Source: SB15 sp964639245 (GTDB lineage: Bacteria; Chloroflexota; Anaerolineae; Aggregatilineales; J027). From it: DNA of 64,000 nt. The notes below the pieces were generated by a model, which worked only from the letters and a program-made list of their open reading frames with translations, did no database searches and was not told where the DNA came from. The stretch is taken from positions 1-64,000 of the forward strand of contig CAZXCU010000019.1 of the NCBI GenBank assembly GCA_964639245.1, written 5' to 3'. The translations under genes were made by a program, and so were the position numbers. Below are positions 1-9,576 of the stretch, one piece after another. Every line of letters starts with the position of its first letter. The stretch's first letter is position 1.

Positions 1-1048
1 AATAGATATTGTTGAGGGGCAGCTATTTCCCGCAAGGGGTCTGAAACCCCACGCACCTAGCGTGGGCCCTGTCCCGTTGCCGGGACGTTGAGGGGCAGCT
101 ATTTCCCGCAAGGGGTCTGAAACTGCGACATACCAAATAGCATTCCAATTACGGCAAAAACGTTGAGGGGCAGCTATTTCCCGCAAGGGGTCTGAAACAA
201 ATAGTCCACGCTGTAAACGCTGCCGTCCTCGGTCAGGTTGAGGGGCAGCTATTTCCCGCAAGGGGTCTGAAACATTTCTGTCCAGCCATTTTTAAACGCA
301 GCTGTCATGGCGTTGAGGGGCAGCTATTTCCCGCAAGGGGTCTGAAACTTTACCCATTGCTGGGAGAACGAGGTCTGAAATCAATGTTGAGGGGCAGCTA
401 TTTCCCGCAAGGGGTCTGAAACGTGTGATGAATGCCGATGGGACTGATTCTCGCCTTATTGTTGAGGGGCAGCTATTTCCCGCAAGGGGTCTGAAACACG
501 CCGCCCATTCTACAAAGCGCGGGTCACTTTTTAAGTTGTTGAGGGGCAGCTATTTCCCGCAAGGGGTCTGAAACTTGAAACCCACAGATTCAGGTGCCAC
601 TGCGTCATCAAGTTGAGGGGCAGCTATTTCCCGCAAGGGGTCTGAAACACGAAAGAACATCACCCCCCCTTGTAATTGGAAAGGCGTTGTGAGAGGCTAA
701 TTTCCCGCAAGGGGTCTGAAACCATATCCATGTAGTCAGCGACCCTAACCCGGACTGTTGTGAGAGGCTAATTTCCCGCAAGGGGTCTGAAACACCCGAA
801 CTTTACCAACTTACCGTGCCATTTGAGTTGTGAGAGGCTAATTTCCCGCAAGGGGTCTGAAACACGCTGCTCATGGCCTGCGTGACTTCATCTAGGTTGT
901 TGTGAGAGGCTAATTTCCCGCAAGGGGTCTGAAACCTCGTGGAACTGGCGGAGGCCGCCGCCGACAACGGGGGTAGTTGAGGGGCATCTATTTCCCGCAA
1001 GGGGTCTGAAACTTCAGAGCGTTTGGCGAATCTTGGCTTTGTGGTCTA
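1..1048 (+). CRISPR. CRISPR array 1 (left end outside window)
   Basis: Fourteen intact 37-bp repeats start at 11, 87, 162, 237, 312, 386, 461, 538, 612, 686, 757, 827, 899 and 976, separated by spacers of about 33-40 nt. The first 10 bases of the window are the end of a spacer, so the array continues to the left. Repeats 1-9 start GTTGAGGGGCAGCT (type A), repeats 10-13 start GTTGTGAGAGGCTA (type B), and repeat 14 starts GTTGAGGGGCATCT (type C). All share the same last 23 nt, including the hairpin CCC-GCAA-GGG and the end CTGAAAC. The GAAAC end and the decayed repeat at the right end indicate transcription on the + strand with the leader to the left. Confidence 0.98.
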
Positions 1049-1072
1049 GTTGAGAGGCAGCGATTGCTCGCC
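1049..1072 (+). repeat. Degenerate terminal CRISPR repeat
   Basis: After a 36-nt last spacer, the sequence GTTGAGAGGCAGCGATT resembles the 5' half of the array repeat, but the 3' hairpin and GAAAC end are gone. It marks the trailer end of array 1. It shares the string AGCGATT with a second remnant at 1699, which no intact repeat contains. Confidence 0.8.
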
Positions 1073-1142
1073 GGATGATAACCGCCCCTCCCCCATGACA
1101 AACCGTGCTATACTGGACAACACGTAAGCAAGAGGTAGGGTC

Positions 1143-1697
1143 ATGTTTGAAACTGTCAAATCGCGCCTGCGGGCTGCCGACTATGAACAACTGCCAGACT
1201 ATGCCGCCCATGACCTGATTCAATTGATTGACGGTGAGGTCGTCATTAGTATGCCCCCCATCCCCCGACACCAAGCCATTGTGGGTGAAATTTTCTTTTT
1301 GCTGCTCTCCCATGCCAAAACCGTCGGCGGCAAAGCCTATACCTCCCCGATTGAAGTCTATCTGGATGACCACAACATTTTTGAGCCGGATGTGCTGTAC
1401 CTTGCGCCGGACACCGCCTGCCAAATCGGCGCAAAACGGCTGGTCGGTGCGCCGGAATTGGTGGTGGAGGTGCTGTCGCCCGGCACCGCCAAATATGACC
1501 GTCAGGAAAAATACACCGGGTATGAGCAGCACGGGGTACGCGAATATTGGATTGTCGATCCCGTTCATGAGGTGGTGGAGGTGTGGTGGTTGACGCAAGG
1601 CCACTTTGTGCGACAGGGCGCGTTTGATGAACACGACACGTTTGCCAGCCAATTTTTGCCTGACCCCATTTCCGTGAAGGCGATTTTTGCCGGATAA
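1143..1697 (+). CDS. Uma2 family (DUF820) PD-(D/E)XK nuclease-like protein
   Basis: This 184-residue protein has the features of the Uma2/DUF820 family of restriction-endonuclease-fold proteins. Visible elements are EPDVLYL (the PD motif, about residues 80-86), PELVVEVLSPGT (the E-x-V core strand, about 103-114), then KYDRQEKYTGYEQHGVREYW and IVDP, all in family order. The family is common and expanded in Cyanobacteria and Chloroflexota. Its cellular substrate is not established, though DNA cleavage is presumed from the fold. The ATG at 1143 follows an AGAGGTAGGG ribosome-binding region. The gene is bracketed by two decayed CRISPR repeats (1049 and 1699), which is odd. It could be a mobile passenger inserted in the array, or a resident gene next to which array ends decayed. 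Confidence 0.85.
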   Translation: MFETVKSRLRAADYEQLPDYAAHDLIQLIDGEVVISMPPIPRHQAIVGEIFFLLLSHAKTVGGKAYTSPIEVYLDDHNIFEPDVLYLAPDTACQIGAKRLVGAPELVVEVLSPGTAKYDRQEKYTGYEQHGVREYWIVDPVHEVVEVWWLTQGHFVRQGAFDEHDTFASQFLPDPISVKAIFAG

Positions 1698-1698
1698 A

Positions 1699-1723
1699 GT
1701 TGTGAGGGGCAGCGATTTCCCGC
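1699..1723 (+). repeat. CRISPR repeat remnant downstream of Uma2 gene
   Basis: GTTGTGAGGGGCAGCGATTT followed by CCCGC matches the first two-thirds of the CRISPR repeat and looks like a mix of repeat types A and B. It begins 2 nt after the Uma2 stop codon. The repeat then diverges and lacks the GTCTGAAAC end. Confidence 0.75.
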
Positions 1724-1738
1724 TTTTTCGGATAACCA

Positions 1739-1771
1739 ACAACTGAAAACTAAAAACTAAAAACTGAAAAC
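1739..1771. repeat. Short AT-rich tandem repeat
   Basis: Tandem copies of a heptamer close to AACTAAA/AACTGAA (for example AACTGAAAACTAAAAACT) fill the gap between the repeat remnant and the end of the WYL gene. It is a simple-sequence tract with no visible gene. Confidence 0.7.
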
Positions 1772-1777
1772 CCGCCC

Positions 1778-3697
1778 TTAAGCCACAGGCGGAGACGAAT
1801 CCAAGCGCAGCACACGGGCAGACGACTCCCCTTGCAAACGCACAATCCGATCCAGACGGAAGGTTCGCACCACCTCCCCGCACCACGCATCAAAATACCA
1901 TGCGCCGTTGTCCTGACTCAGCGGCGTGAGGGGTTCAAGGGTACGCGGTTGCGGGGTGTCATAAGCCGGACTCCAATACACCACCTCAATCGCGCTGCGG
2001 GTGTGATAGGCATGTTCGACTGCTTGCCGAATCGCGGCGGGATTGTCCTGCAAAATCGGCGCAGGCAGGGCGGTTTTGCCCGCGATCACCTGTGCCAGCG
2101 ATTCCACAATCTGCCGGGCAGTTTGCTCAATCTCATCGGCAACCCCCAGCGCATCCGACACCGCCCCCGGAATGACGACGGGCAACTCTACCCAGCGGCT
2201 TAATTTTTGATAAACCCGCACCGCCAGCGCGAGATAATCGGTCTGAGGGAGATTTTTGGGTTTGTCAGTGGCATGGGTAACGTGGATGCCGCGCCGTGCC
2301 AGACGACTGACCAATTCAGCCGCGTGCAGGGGTTTGACCGCCGCATGATGTCCCGAAAATTGCCCCTCAAATAAACCGCGCAAATGCCGATTTTGGCGCA
2401 GCGCGGACAACTGCCCCGCGTCGGGCGAAATCAGCACCCACACCGGACGTAACACCCATTCATGCGCCTGCTGTTCCCATGTCGCCAACCGTTCAAAAAT
2501 CGCCGGGGGCAGCGCTTGACCGCTTAACCGTGCCAGCACATGCCCGACACTCACCGCGTTATGCCCCTGCTCCACCGCCAACCGCATCCCCGCCGCATCC
2601 AAACGCCAGCCGGACGCATCAACCTGCACCCACGCCTGAATTTCTGCCAGTGGACGCAAGGGCGGCGAATCCGGCAGATGAATCCAGAGCGCCCCGGCAT
2701 CCATGCTGAAATGTGCCTGTTCTTCCTTATAATGGGTCATCGGATGCGATGGAATCCCGCACCAGCGCAGCGCCTGCCCCACCAGCCAGTTGACCTGCGG
2801 CGCATAGTCGATTCCGGCTAAAAAGGGATGGAGGGTGGCACATAATTTTTCCGTGTTGGGGTCGTAATGCGCCAGCACCGCCGACAGCACCCGCGCCGAA
2901 AGCGGCGGAAAACGGTAGCGAGACCAGCGCGGCGTTTTGTGTTTTAAATCGGACAGCCACGCCTTGAGCAGCACCGCCCATTGTTCCTGCGGCGGGAGTG
3001 CCAGAAAACGCCATGCTTTGACCGTCGGACGGAGTTTGCGCGTGGTCAATCCGGTCACCTCCGCCAGATAATGCAAAAATTTGAGCCGTTCGCTTTTTAA
3101 TTCGCTGCGTGGCACCTCGGCATCGGGCAGCCACAACCGTTGATTGACTTCCCGCAAACGACGCGGCGAGAGCCACCCCTGCTCCGCTTCCCTTTCCCCG
3201 CGCATCAACGTACCTAGCCAGATGGCTAAATCGACCAGCAGCACCCCATCGGCAGGCTGCGGCGGTTCGGCATGGGGACGGGGCAACGCGGGCAGCAGCG
3301 CCAATACCTCCGCCGGCACGACCACCCGTGGGGGATGTCCCGCCACAATTTCAATCATCCCCAGAAACCACAACTGCTCCGCCGTCGAAATCGGATGCCG
3401 CCACATATGACGCGGGGTGGATTTGTCCCACGGACGATAGGGACGAATCGCACCGAACACACGGCAAAATTCCGGCAGGGTCATCGGCGTGGCCTGAGCA
3501 GCACGCAGGGCCGCATGGGCTTCGGGGGAAAGCCGTTTGAACATCCGACGCAGCCGATTGTCCGACAGCAAAAACGCACACAAACGCTGCCGTTCATCCG
3601 CCGTGGAGCGCCGATTGGAAAAACGGAAGTGATAAAGTTTTGCCATCGCCCGCAGCAGTCGATTGCCCCGCCGCGCCATCACCTGTTCAAACTGCAT
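1778..3697 (-). CDS. WYL-domain protein with XPB/Ssl2-like N-terminal region
   Basis: This 639-residue protein is Arg- and Pro-rich in the middle. The C-terminal region (about 540-630) has the pattern of a WYL domain: a run around AIEVVYWSPA, a following basic/aromatic strand (GAWYFDAWCGEVVRTFRLDR) and the closing IVRLQ. The middle (about 390-490, with RPVWVLISPDAGQL and LVSRLARRGI) resembles the helicase XPB/Ssl2 N-terminal-like domain often paired with WYL. Such proteins are usually ligand-responsive transcription regulators, and several are encoded in CRISPR and other defence loci. The start is well supported: AGGAGGATAG precedes the ATG. It is transcribed away from the array 2 leader, so the two share an upstream region of about 350 bp. 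Whether it regulates the array is inference. Confidence 0.7.
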   Translation of the reverse strand: MQFEQVMARRGNRLLRAMAKLYHFRFSNRRSTADERQRLCAFLLSDNRLRRMFKRLSPEAHAALRAAQATPMTLPEFCRVFGAIRPYRPWDKSTPRHMWRHPISTAEQLWFLGMIEIVAGHPPRVVVPAEVLALLPALPRPHAEPPQPADGVLLVDLAIWLGTLMRGEREAEQGWLSPRRLREVNQRLWLPDAEVPRSELKSERLKFLHYLAEVTGLTTRKLRPTVKAWRFLALPPQEQWAVLLKAWLSDLKHKTPRWSRYRFPPLSARVLSAVLAHYDPNTEKLCATLHPFLAGIDYAPQVNWLVGQALRWCGIPSHPMTHYKEEQAHFSMDAGALWIHLPDSPPLRPLAEIQAWVQVDASGWRLDAAGMRLAVEQGHNAVSVGHVLARLSGQALPPAIFERLATWEQQAHEWVLRPVWVLISPDAGQLSALRQNRHLRGLFEGQFSGHHAAVKPLHAAELVSRLARRGIHVTHATDKPKNLPQTDYLALAVRVYQKLSRWVELPVVIPGAVSDALGVADEIEQTARQIVESLAQVIAGKTALPAPILQDNPAAIRQAVEHAYHTRSAIEVVYWSPAYDTPQPRTLEPLTPLSQDNGAWYFDAWCGEVVRTFRLDRIVRLQGESSARVLRLDSSPPVA

Positions 3698-3711
3698 CTA
3701 TCCTCCTGACC

Positions 3712-3753
3712 GGACGGCACATGTGCCGTCCCTACAAATTAACCTGTAGGGAC
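3712..3753. repeat. Nested palindromic intergenic repeat
   Basis: GGACGGCACATGTGCCGTCC is a perfect 20-bp palindrome (3712-3731). It overlaps a second inverted repeat, GTCCCTACA (3728-3736) against TGTAGGGAC (3745-3753). Such compact nested inverted repeats resemble REP or MITE-type intergenic elements. It lies between the WYL gene start and the CRISPR leader. Confidence 0.75.
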
Positions 3754-4049
3754 GTGCTACAGCGCGTCCGCAAAAATTCCGAGTGCGTTTTTCCTTGATT
3801 ATAAACACGTTCACACTCGCTTTTATGTTCGTTCTATTTGTCCCAGCCCCGCAAAACGCGAAAATGATATGTCCCGGAGCGCTAACGCGAGTTTTGGTGC
3901 GTCAAAACGGGTTAATTTTTCTTGGCTTATGTCAGAAGATGTCACAAGAAACAATCGATTTACACTTGCACGCGCCACAAAAAATGTGCTATGATTTTGC
4001 TATGTCCCAAAGCGAAAAACCTATCTCCCGATGTGGGGGACAAACAAGG
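3754..4049 (+). promoter_or_regulatory. Leader of CRISPR array 2 with candidate promoter
   Basis: This gene-free stretch lies directly upstream of the first intact repeat of array 2. A candidate sigma-70 promoter is TTGCAC at 3966-3971 and TATGAT at 3990-3995 with an 18-nt spacer, which would start transcription near 4002, about 50 nt before the first repeat. A 124-codon frame crosses the leader and runs into the first repeats. It has no recognisable domain and is not called a gene. Confidence 0.65.
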
Positions 4050-7000
4050 GTTGAGGGGCATCTATTTCCCGCAAGGGGTCTGAAACCTAACATCAGCACC
4101 ACGCCCACCAGCGACACAATAATGTTGAGGGGCATCTATTTCCCGCAAGGGGTCTGAAACACAGCTTCATCGCGGGAGGCTGGTGCTATCATTCCATCGT
4201 TGAGGGGCATCTATTTCCCGCAAGGGGTCTGAAACGTTAATCCCGTTGTTCTCATTAGTAGTGGGTGCTGCCTGTTGAGGGGCATCTATTTCCCGCAAGG
4301 GGTCTGAAACCGATTGGCACGTTATCGAGAGTAAGCGTGCCATTGGGTTGAGGGGCATCTATTTCCCGCAAGGGGTCTGAAACAAGCCACTAATCACCTG
4401 GGTGACCTCAGTGGCTGTTGGTTGAGGGGCATCTATTTCCCGCAAGGGGTCTGAAACTTCCTCGCCGTCAGTGATGACAAAATGGTTTTTCCCATCCGTT
4501 GAGGGGCATCTATTTCCCGCAAGGGGTCTGAAACTTAGACGGATTGCGAAACAAGTATTACCATTCTGCTCAAAGGTTGAGGGGCATCTATTTCCCGCAA
4601 GGGGTCTGAAACACGTCGCTTTGGAGGGTTGCTCCATTTTCAACGACAATGTTGAGGGGCATCTATTTCCCGCAAGGGGTCTGAAACAAATCTCCATTGA
4701 ACTTAGAATCGGTTGTCTTCATTACGGTTGAGGGGCATCTATTTCCCGCAAGGGGTCTGAAACATTCGTCGCTGGGTACTGTCGGCTCCTGTGCTTGGGA
4801 GGTTGAGGGGCATCTATTTCCCGCAAGGGGTCTGAAACTTTCACCAGTGTATAGCCCATCCTCATATGCCAAAAGGTTGAGGGGCATCTATTTCCCGCAA
4901 GGGGTCTGAAACACGACTATCCTTTGGGGATAATGCAATGAACCGAGTAGAGTTGAGGGGCATCTATTTCCCGCAAGGGGTCTGAAACGCTCTGGGTGGC
5001 GATCATCATCAGATACTGACTTATTGTTGAGGGGCATCTATTTCCCGCAAGGGGTCTGAAACAGAAGACGATCAACTAGCTCTTGGGAAATACGCATGTT
5101 CGTTGAGGGGCATCTATTTCCCGCAAGGGGTCTGAAACTTCAAACGTGTGGATCGTGCTACCCGTCGGGAACCAAGTTGAGGGGCATCTATTTCCCGCAA
5201 GGGGTCTGAAACACTTCTACCACATTTTCTTCCTGAGCGCGTGCTGTGTTGTTGAGGGGCATCTATTTCCCGCAAGGGGTCTGAAACCAAAATAAATATC
5301 CAAGGATATCAATCCAAGGACTAAAGTTGAGGGGCATCTATTTCCCGCAAGGGGTCTGAAACGAAGACACGCAACTGGTCGCTGTCGAATCCTTGTGAGT
5401 TGAGGGGCATCTATTTCCCGCAAGGGGTCTGAAACCCTTCAGGGCAATCCTGGGCCTGGGAGCGTTGCACGGTTGAGGGGCATCTATTTCCCGCAAGGGG
5501 TCTGAAACTTTGAGCCCTGTCCATTTTGCGGACATCAGCCGTGAGGTTGAGGGGCATCTATTTCCCGCAAGGGGTCTGAAACAAGAATGCCTGATTTTCC
5601 TCACTGTCTTGCTTGTTCGTGTTGAGGGGCATCTATTTCCCGCAAGGGGTCTGAAACGAGCCACATCATAAACGTCTCCACTTCCTTGCCCCTTTGTTGA
5701 GGGGCATCTATTTCCCGCAAGGGGTCTGAAACACGCTAGTCATCAGCATGAACCCTCCTATGCCAATTCGTTGAGGGGCATCTATTTCCCGCAAGGGGTC
5801 TGAAACCTTTCACCAGCACTTCAGATGCAACTGTGGTAACAGGTTGAGGGGCATCTATTTCCCGCAAGGGGTCTGAAACCTGTCTTCTGGGGTCGACCCC
5901 AGTCTTGCATCAGCGCAGTTGAGGGGCATCTATTTCCCGCAAGGGGTCTGAAACTGTTGACACCTAAATCTAATGGGATGATAACAAAGTTGAGGGGCAT
6001 CTATTTCCCGCAAGGGGTCTGAAACACCATTTTGCTATCTAGCCCCTTCGTAGCCGCAAGTTGTGAGAGGCTAATTTCCCGCAAGGGGTCTGAAACATTC
6101 TCTGATACGCCGAATCCAGCATCCCGTCCATGTTGTGAGAGGCTAATTTCCCGCAAGGGGTCTGAAACCACGACTCTCCCGGTACATAGTCCGGGTGGTT
6201 GCAGTTGTGAGAGGCTAATTTCCCGCAAGGGGTCTGAAACTTATAGACAGCCCCGGTGGCTGCGCAGGCGCACAGGTTGAGGGGCATCTATTTCCCGCAA
6301 GGGGTCTGAAACGAGTAGGTGTATGCCACAAACACATTTTTTTCCATTTCGTTGAGGGGCATCTATTTCCCGCAAGGGGTCTGAAACATTTCATCTGCCA
6401 GTTGTCGCCGTAAAAGCGTTAAGGGTTGAGGGGCATCTATTTCCCGCAAGGGGTCTGAAACTAGCCCGCAGCCATTGGGCGTGCGGGAAAGAATAATGTT
6501 GAGGGGCATCTATTTCCCGCAAGGGGTCTGAAACTAGCCCGCAGCCATTGGGCGTGCGGGAAAGAATAATGTTGAGGGGCATCTATTTCCCGCAAGGGGT
6601 CTGAAACTTTACGGATGACCATTTTCCTTACCTCTTTCTGATAGTTGAGGGGCATCTATTTCCCGCAAGGGGTCTGAAACGTGGGAAACGCCGGCGCGCT
6701 CTGAGCGTCACCTAGCGTTGAGGGGCATCTATTTCCCGCAAGGGGTCTGAAACTCTATCGTCATAATATTTTTCCTTTTCTCTGACGATAGTTGAGGGGC
6801 ATCTATTTCCCGCAAGGGGTCTGAAACTCGATCATCTTTGAGCTCCTTTTCTTGATGCAAGGTGGTTGAGGGGCATCTATTTCCCGCAAGGGGTCTGAAA
6901 CTTGTGTCTGCGCCATATCATTCACAGGAATGATAGTGGGTTGAGGGGCATCTATTTCCCGCAAGGGGTCTGAAACTTCTTCGTCCAGCGCCACGCCCAT

Positions 7001-8370
7001 GTCCAGCACGGTAATGTTGAGGGGCATCTATTTCCCGCAAGGGGTCTGAAACGTAAAATTCGACAGAGCTTTCACCCGTCTGGCTGGGTTGAGGGGCATC
7101 TATTTCCCGCAAGGGGTCTGAAACCAAATCTTTCTTGAGCATCGTTTCCCATAAATGGAATTGTTGAGGGGCATCTATTTCCCGCAAGGGGTCTGAAACC
7201 AAGGGCGATCGAGCGGATGAAGCGAAACGCGTTTCGTTGAGGGGCATCTATTTCCCGCAAGGGGTCTGAAACTTATCGGGCTTAACCATATTTTGTTGCA
7301 TGTGATTTCTCGTTGAGGGGCATCTATTTCCCGCAAGGGTCTGAAACTTTTACGCCGCGCATTTCGAAAGTTTCTTCGCCACTAGTTGAGGGGCATCTAT
7401 TTCCCGCAAGGGGTCTGAAACCCTTCAGTGACAATCACCGGCGGCACCGCTTCCACGTTGGTTGAGGGGCATCTATTTCCCGCAAGGGGTCTGAAACGTT
7501 CATTCTCACCACGTTCAGGCATAACAACAACTGAGTTGAGGGGCATCTATTTCCCGCAAGGGGTCTGAAACTTGTTACCTCGCACCACGTGAGTGGCTGA
7601 GGATATTCGTTGAGGGGCATCTATTTCCCGCAAGGGGTCTGAAACCAAACCGCGTTTCACCGAAGTCCCGGATCGGGACATGTTGAGGGGCATCTATTTC
7701 CCGCAAGGGGTCTGAAACAAAAATTCCCCAGTTCCACGGCAGGAACCGCTTCATGTTGAGGGGCATCTATTTCCCGCAAGGGGTCTGAAACAAATCTCAA
7801 GTTCCCCTTCTACTTCGGTGATAAGGTTGAGGGGCATCTATTTCCCGCAAGGGGTCTGAAACATTACACACCATGCAATTGCCCATAAAGTGGGTATTAA
7901 AGTTGAGGGGCATCTATTTCCCGCAAGGGGTCTGAAACCAAACCGCGTTTCACCGAAGTCCCGGATCGGGACATGTTGAGGGGCATCTATTTCCCGCAAG
8001 GGGTCTGAAACAAAAATTCCCCAGTTCCACGGCAGGAACCGCTTCATGTTGAGGGGCATCTATTTCCCGCAAGGGGTCTGAAACAAATCTCAAGTTCCCC
8101 TTCTACTTCGGTGATAAGGTTGAGGGGCATCTATTTCCCGCAAGGGGTCTGAAACATTACACACCATGCAATTGCCCATAAAGTGGGTATTAAAGTTGAG
8201 GGGCATCTATTTCCCGCAAGGGGTCTGAAACTGGAGTCCTAAGCGGCACTTCAATTTCTTGAACATTTGTTGAGGGGCATCTATTTCCCGCAAGGGGTCT
8301 GAAACAAAAAGCTCGGCAAAAAAAGTCTCGCGAACATAGCCAAGGTTGAGGGGCATCTATTTCCCGCAAG
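4050..8370 (+). CRISPR. CRISPR array 2, 59 repeats
   Basis: Fifty-eight full repeats and one truncated terminal repeat (8345-8370, the first 26 nt only) are spaced 71-78 nt apart from 4050, giving 58 spacers. All are type C (GTTGAGGGGCATCT start) except three consecutive type B repeats at 6060, 6132 and 6204. The repeat at 7312 has lost one G (36 nt). The spacer after 6425 is identical to the spacer after 6498, and four spacers are duplicated as a block (7609-8194). The truncated repeat at the right end and the leader at the left fix the direction as +. The final 8 nt of each repeat, TCTGAAAC, would be the crRNA 5' handle after Cas6 cleavage behind the small hairpin. Confidence 0.99.
7609..8194 (+). 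repeat. Tandem duplication of four repeat-spacer units
   Basis: Positions 7609-7901 and 7902-8194 are each 293 bp and carry the same four spacers in the same order. It is a segmental duplication within the array, most simply by recombination between repeats or replication slippage. Confidence 0.95.
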
Positions 8371-8496
8371 CGCGAATCTCCGATTGTGTGATCTACCCCT
8401 AAATGATGTGGGTAATCCCGGGTGCTAATTTTGACACTTGATGTCGCATAGAATTCGCTCAATGATTACGCATATCCCCCCCGATATATCAAAGCC

Positions 8497-9468
8497 TCAT
8501 ATCATGATTGCTGCTTCCCACTCGGATAAACGCTGGCGTACATGCGCCGTCCACACCGATCCATAGGCTTCATAAATCTGGAGACTTTTTCGAGCAAATT
8601 CAAGGGCGGTGGAATACTCGTGAATCCAGCGAAAATATAGCGCATAATTAAAATAGGTTTTGGCTAAACTTTGCTGGTTATCAATCGCCAACATGAGTTG
8701 AATAGCCTGCTCAAACATGGGTTTAATTTCCGATGGATCCCGATGTCCGCACATATGACGGGCTAAGTCACTGGTCATTTCCGCTAGCAAATAGGGATTA
8801 TCGAGGGTTCTAGCAAGCGCATAGGCCTGCTTCGCGTAGGTATACCCTTCCTCCAAGTAGCCGTTTTCCTGATAAATATCGGCTATTTCTATGAGAATCG
8901 GTGCGAGACGGTCGGGTGCATTGTTTTTCTTTTCAATAGCTGCTGCCAACTGATAAAAATGGAGTGATTCGTTAGGTCTGCCAATCCGTCCATAGGTTTT
9001 GGCAATCATCGCATAGGCCAGCCCTAAACCCGGATGTTCGGGATCATCTTGAAAAGTTTGCACAATAAAATATCCCAAGCGCAGTGCATCCTCATATTGG
9101 CCACTATCATGATAGGCATTGGCGATACGGTGCAGCAAGGAAACATAGATTGTCTCTCCGGCATTCACGACCAATCCTAAAATCGCCTTCCCCCACGCAA
9201 TTTTCTGCTGATAGTAACCACGATAACTTAAATACTTGGATAAATACTCGTAGATTTTGTTGAGTTGTATATGGGGTGTAGGATACATAACAAGCGTTGT
9301 ATCCATTAAATGAATCAGGTTGGGCATTTCTGCGTCCATCTGCTGTACTGCTTGCCGCATGGTGGCAGTTTCCATCTGCCGGGAGAGTGGCTCAAGAAAT
9401 TCCTCCATCACTTCAATAAGCATGAAATAGCGGTTGTCCAAAATGCTGCCAACAGTGTCATCAATCAT
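8497..9468 (-). CDS. TPR-repeat protein
   Basis: This 323-residue protein is mostly helical. It has tetratricopeptide-like repeats from about residue 70 to 310, with visible units around QYEDALRLGYFIVQTF, GLAYAMIAKTYGRIGRPNES, APILIEIADIYQENGYLEEG and YLLAEMTSDLARHM. The N-terminal 60 residues have no recognised domain. ATG at 9468 follows GAGAGGGCAAG. It is divergent from the PrnB-like gene and its stop lies about 125 nt from the end of array 2. The architecture resembles the second TPR protein in this window (24298-25245), including the end of the protein (repeated A-x-x-SL-x-I/M-x-x). TPR proteins like these usually act as protein-interaction partners of signalling ATPases. No specific role is evident. 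Confidence 0.8.
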   Translation of the reverse strand: MIDDTVGSILDNRYFMLIEVMEEFLEPLSRQMETATMRQAVQQMDAEMPNLIHLMDTTLVMYPTPHIQLNKIYEYLSKYLSYRGYYQQKIAWGKAILGLVVNAGETIYVSLLHRIANAYHDSGQYEDALRLGYFIVQTFQDDPEHPGLGLAYAMIAKTYGRIGRPNESLHFYQLAAAIEKKNNAPDRLAPILIEIADIYQENGYLEEGYTYAKQAYALARTLDNPYLLAEMTSDLARHMCGHRDPSEIKPMFEQAIQLMLAIDNQQSLAKTYFNYALYFRWIHEYSTALEFARKSLQIYEAYGSVWTAHVRQRLSEWEAAIMI

Positions 9469-9576
9469 CTTGCCCTCTCGATGCTAATTGATTCGCAAAA
9501 AGATACGATGGTTTTCGCTTAGCCCTCAACCGGAGGCATGGAATGCTGTAATCAACGATGTTTTAGGAGCTAAACA

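Noticed and set aside
1014..1886. 290-codon minus-strand frame opposite the Uma2 gene
   Set aside because: Antisense shadow of Uma2 that also crosses a repeat remnant and the simple repeat.
3783..4157. 124-codon plus-strand frame across the array 2 leader
   Set aside because: It runs into CRISPR repeats, has no domain, and lies over the predicted leader promoter.
803..8462. Many 60-110 codon frames on both strands across the arrays with repeated peptides such as SDPLREIDAPQ or FQTPCGKL
   Set aside because: They are translations of the CRISPR repeats with spacers in between. No start signals or domains.
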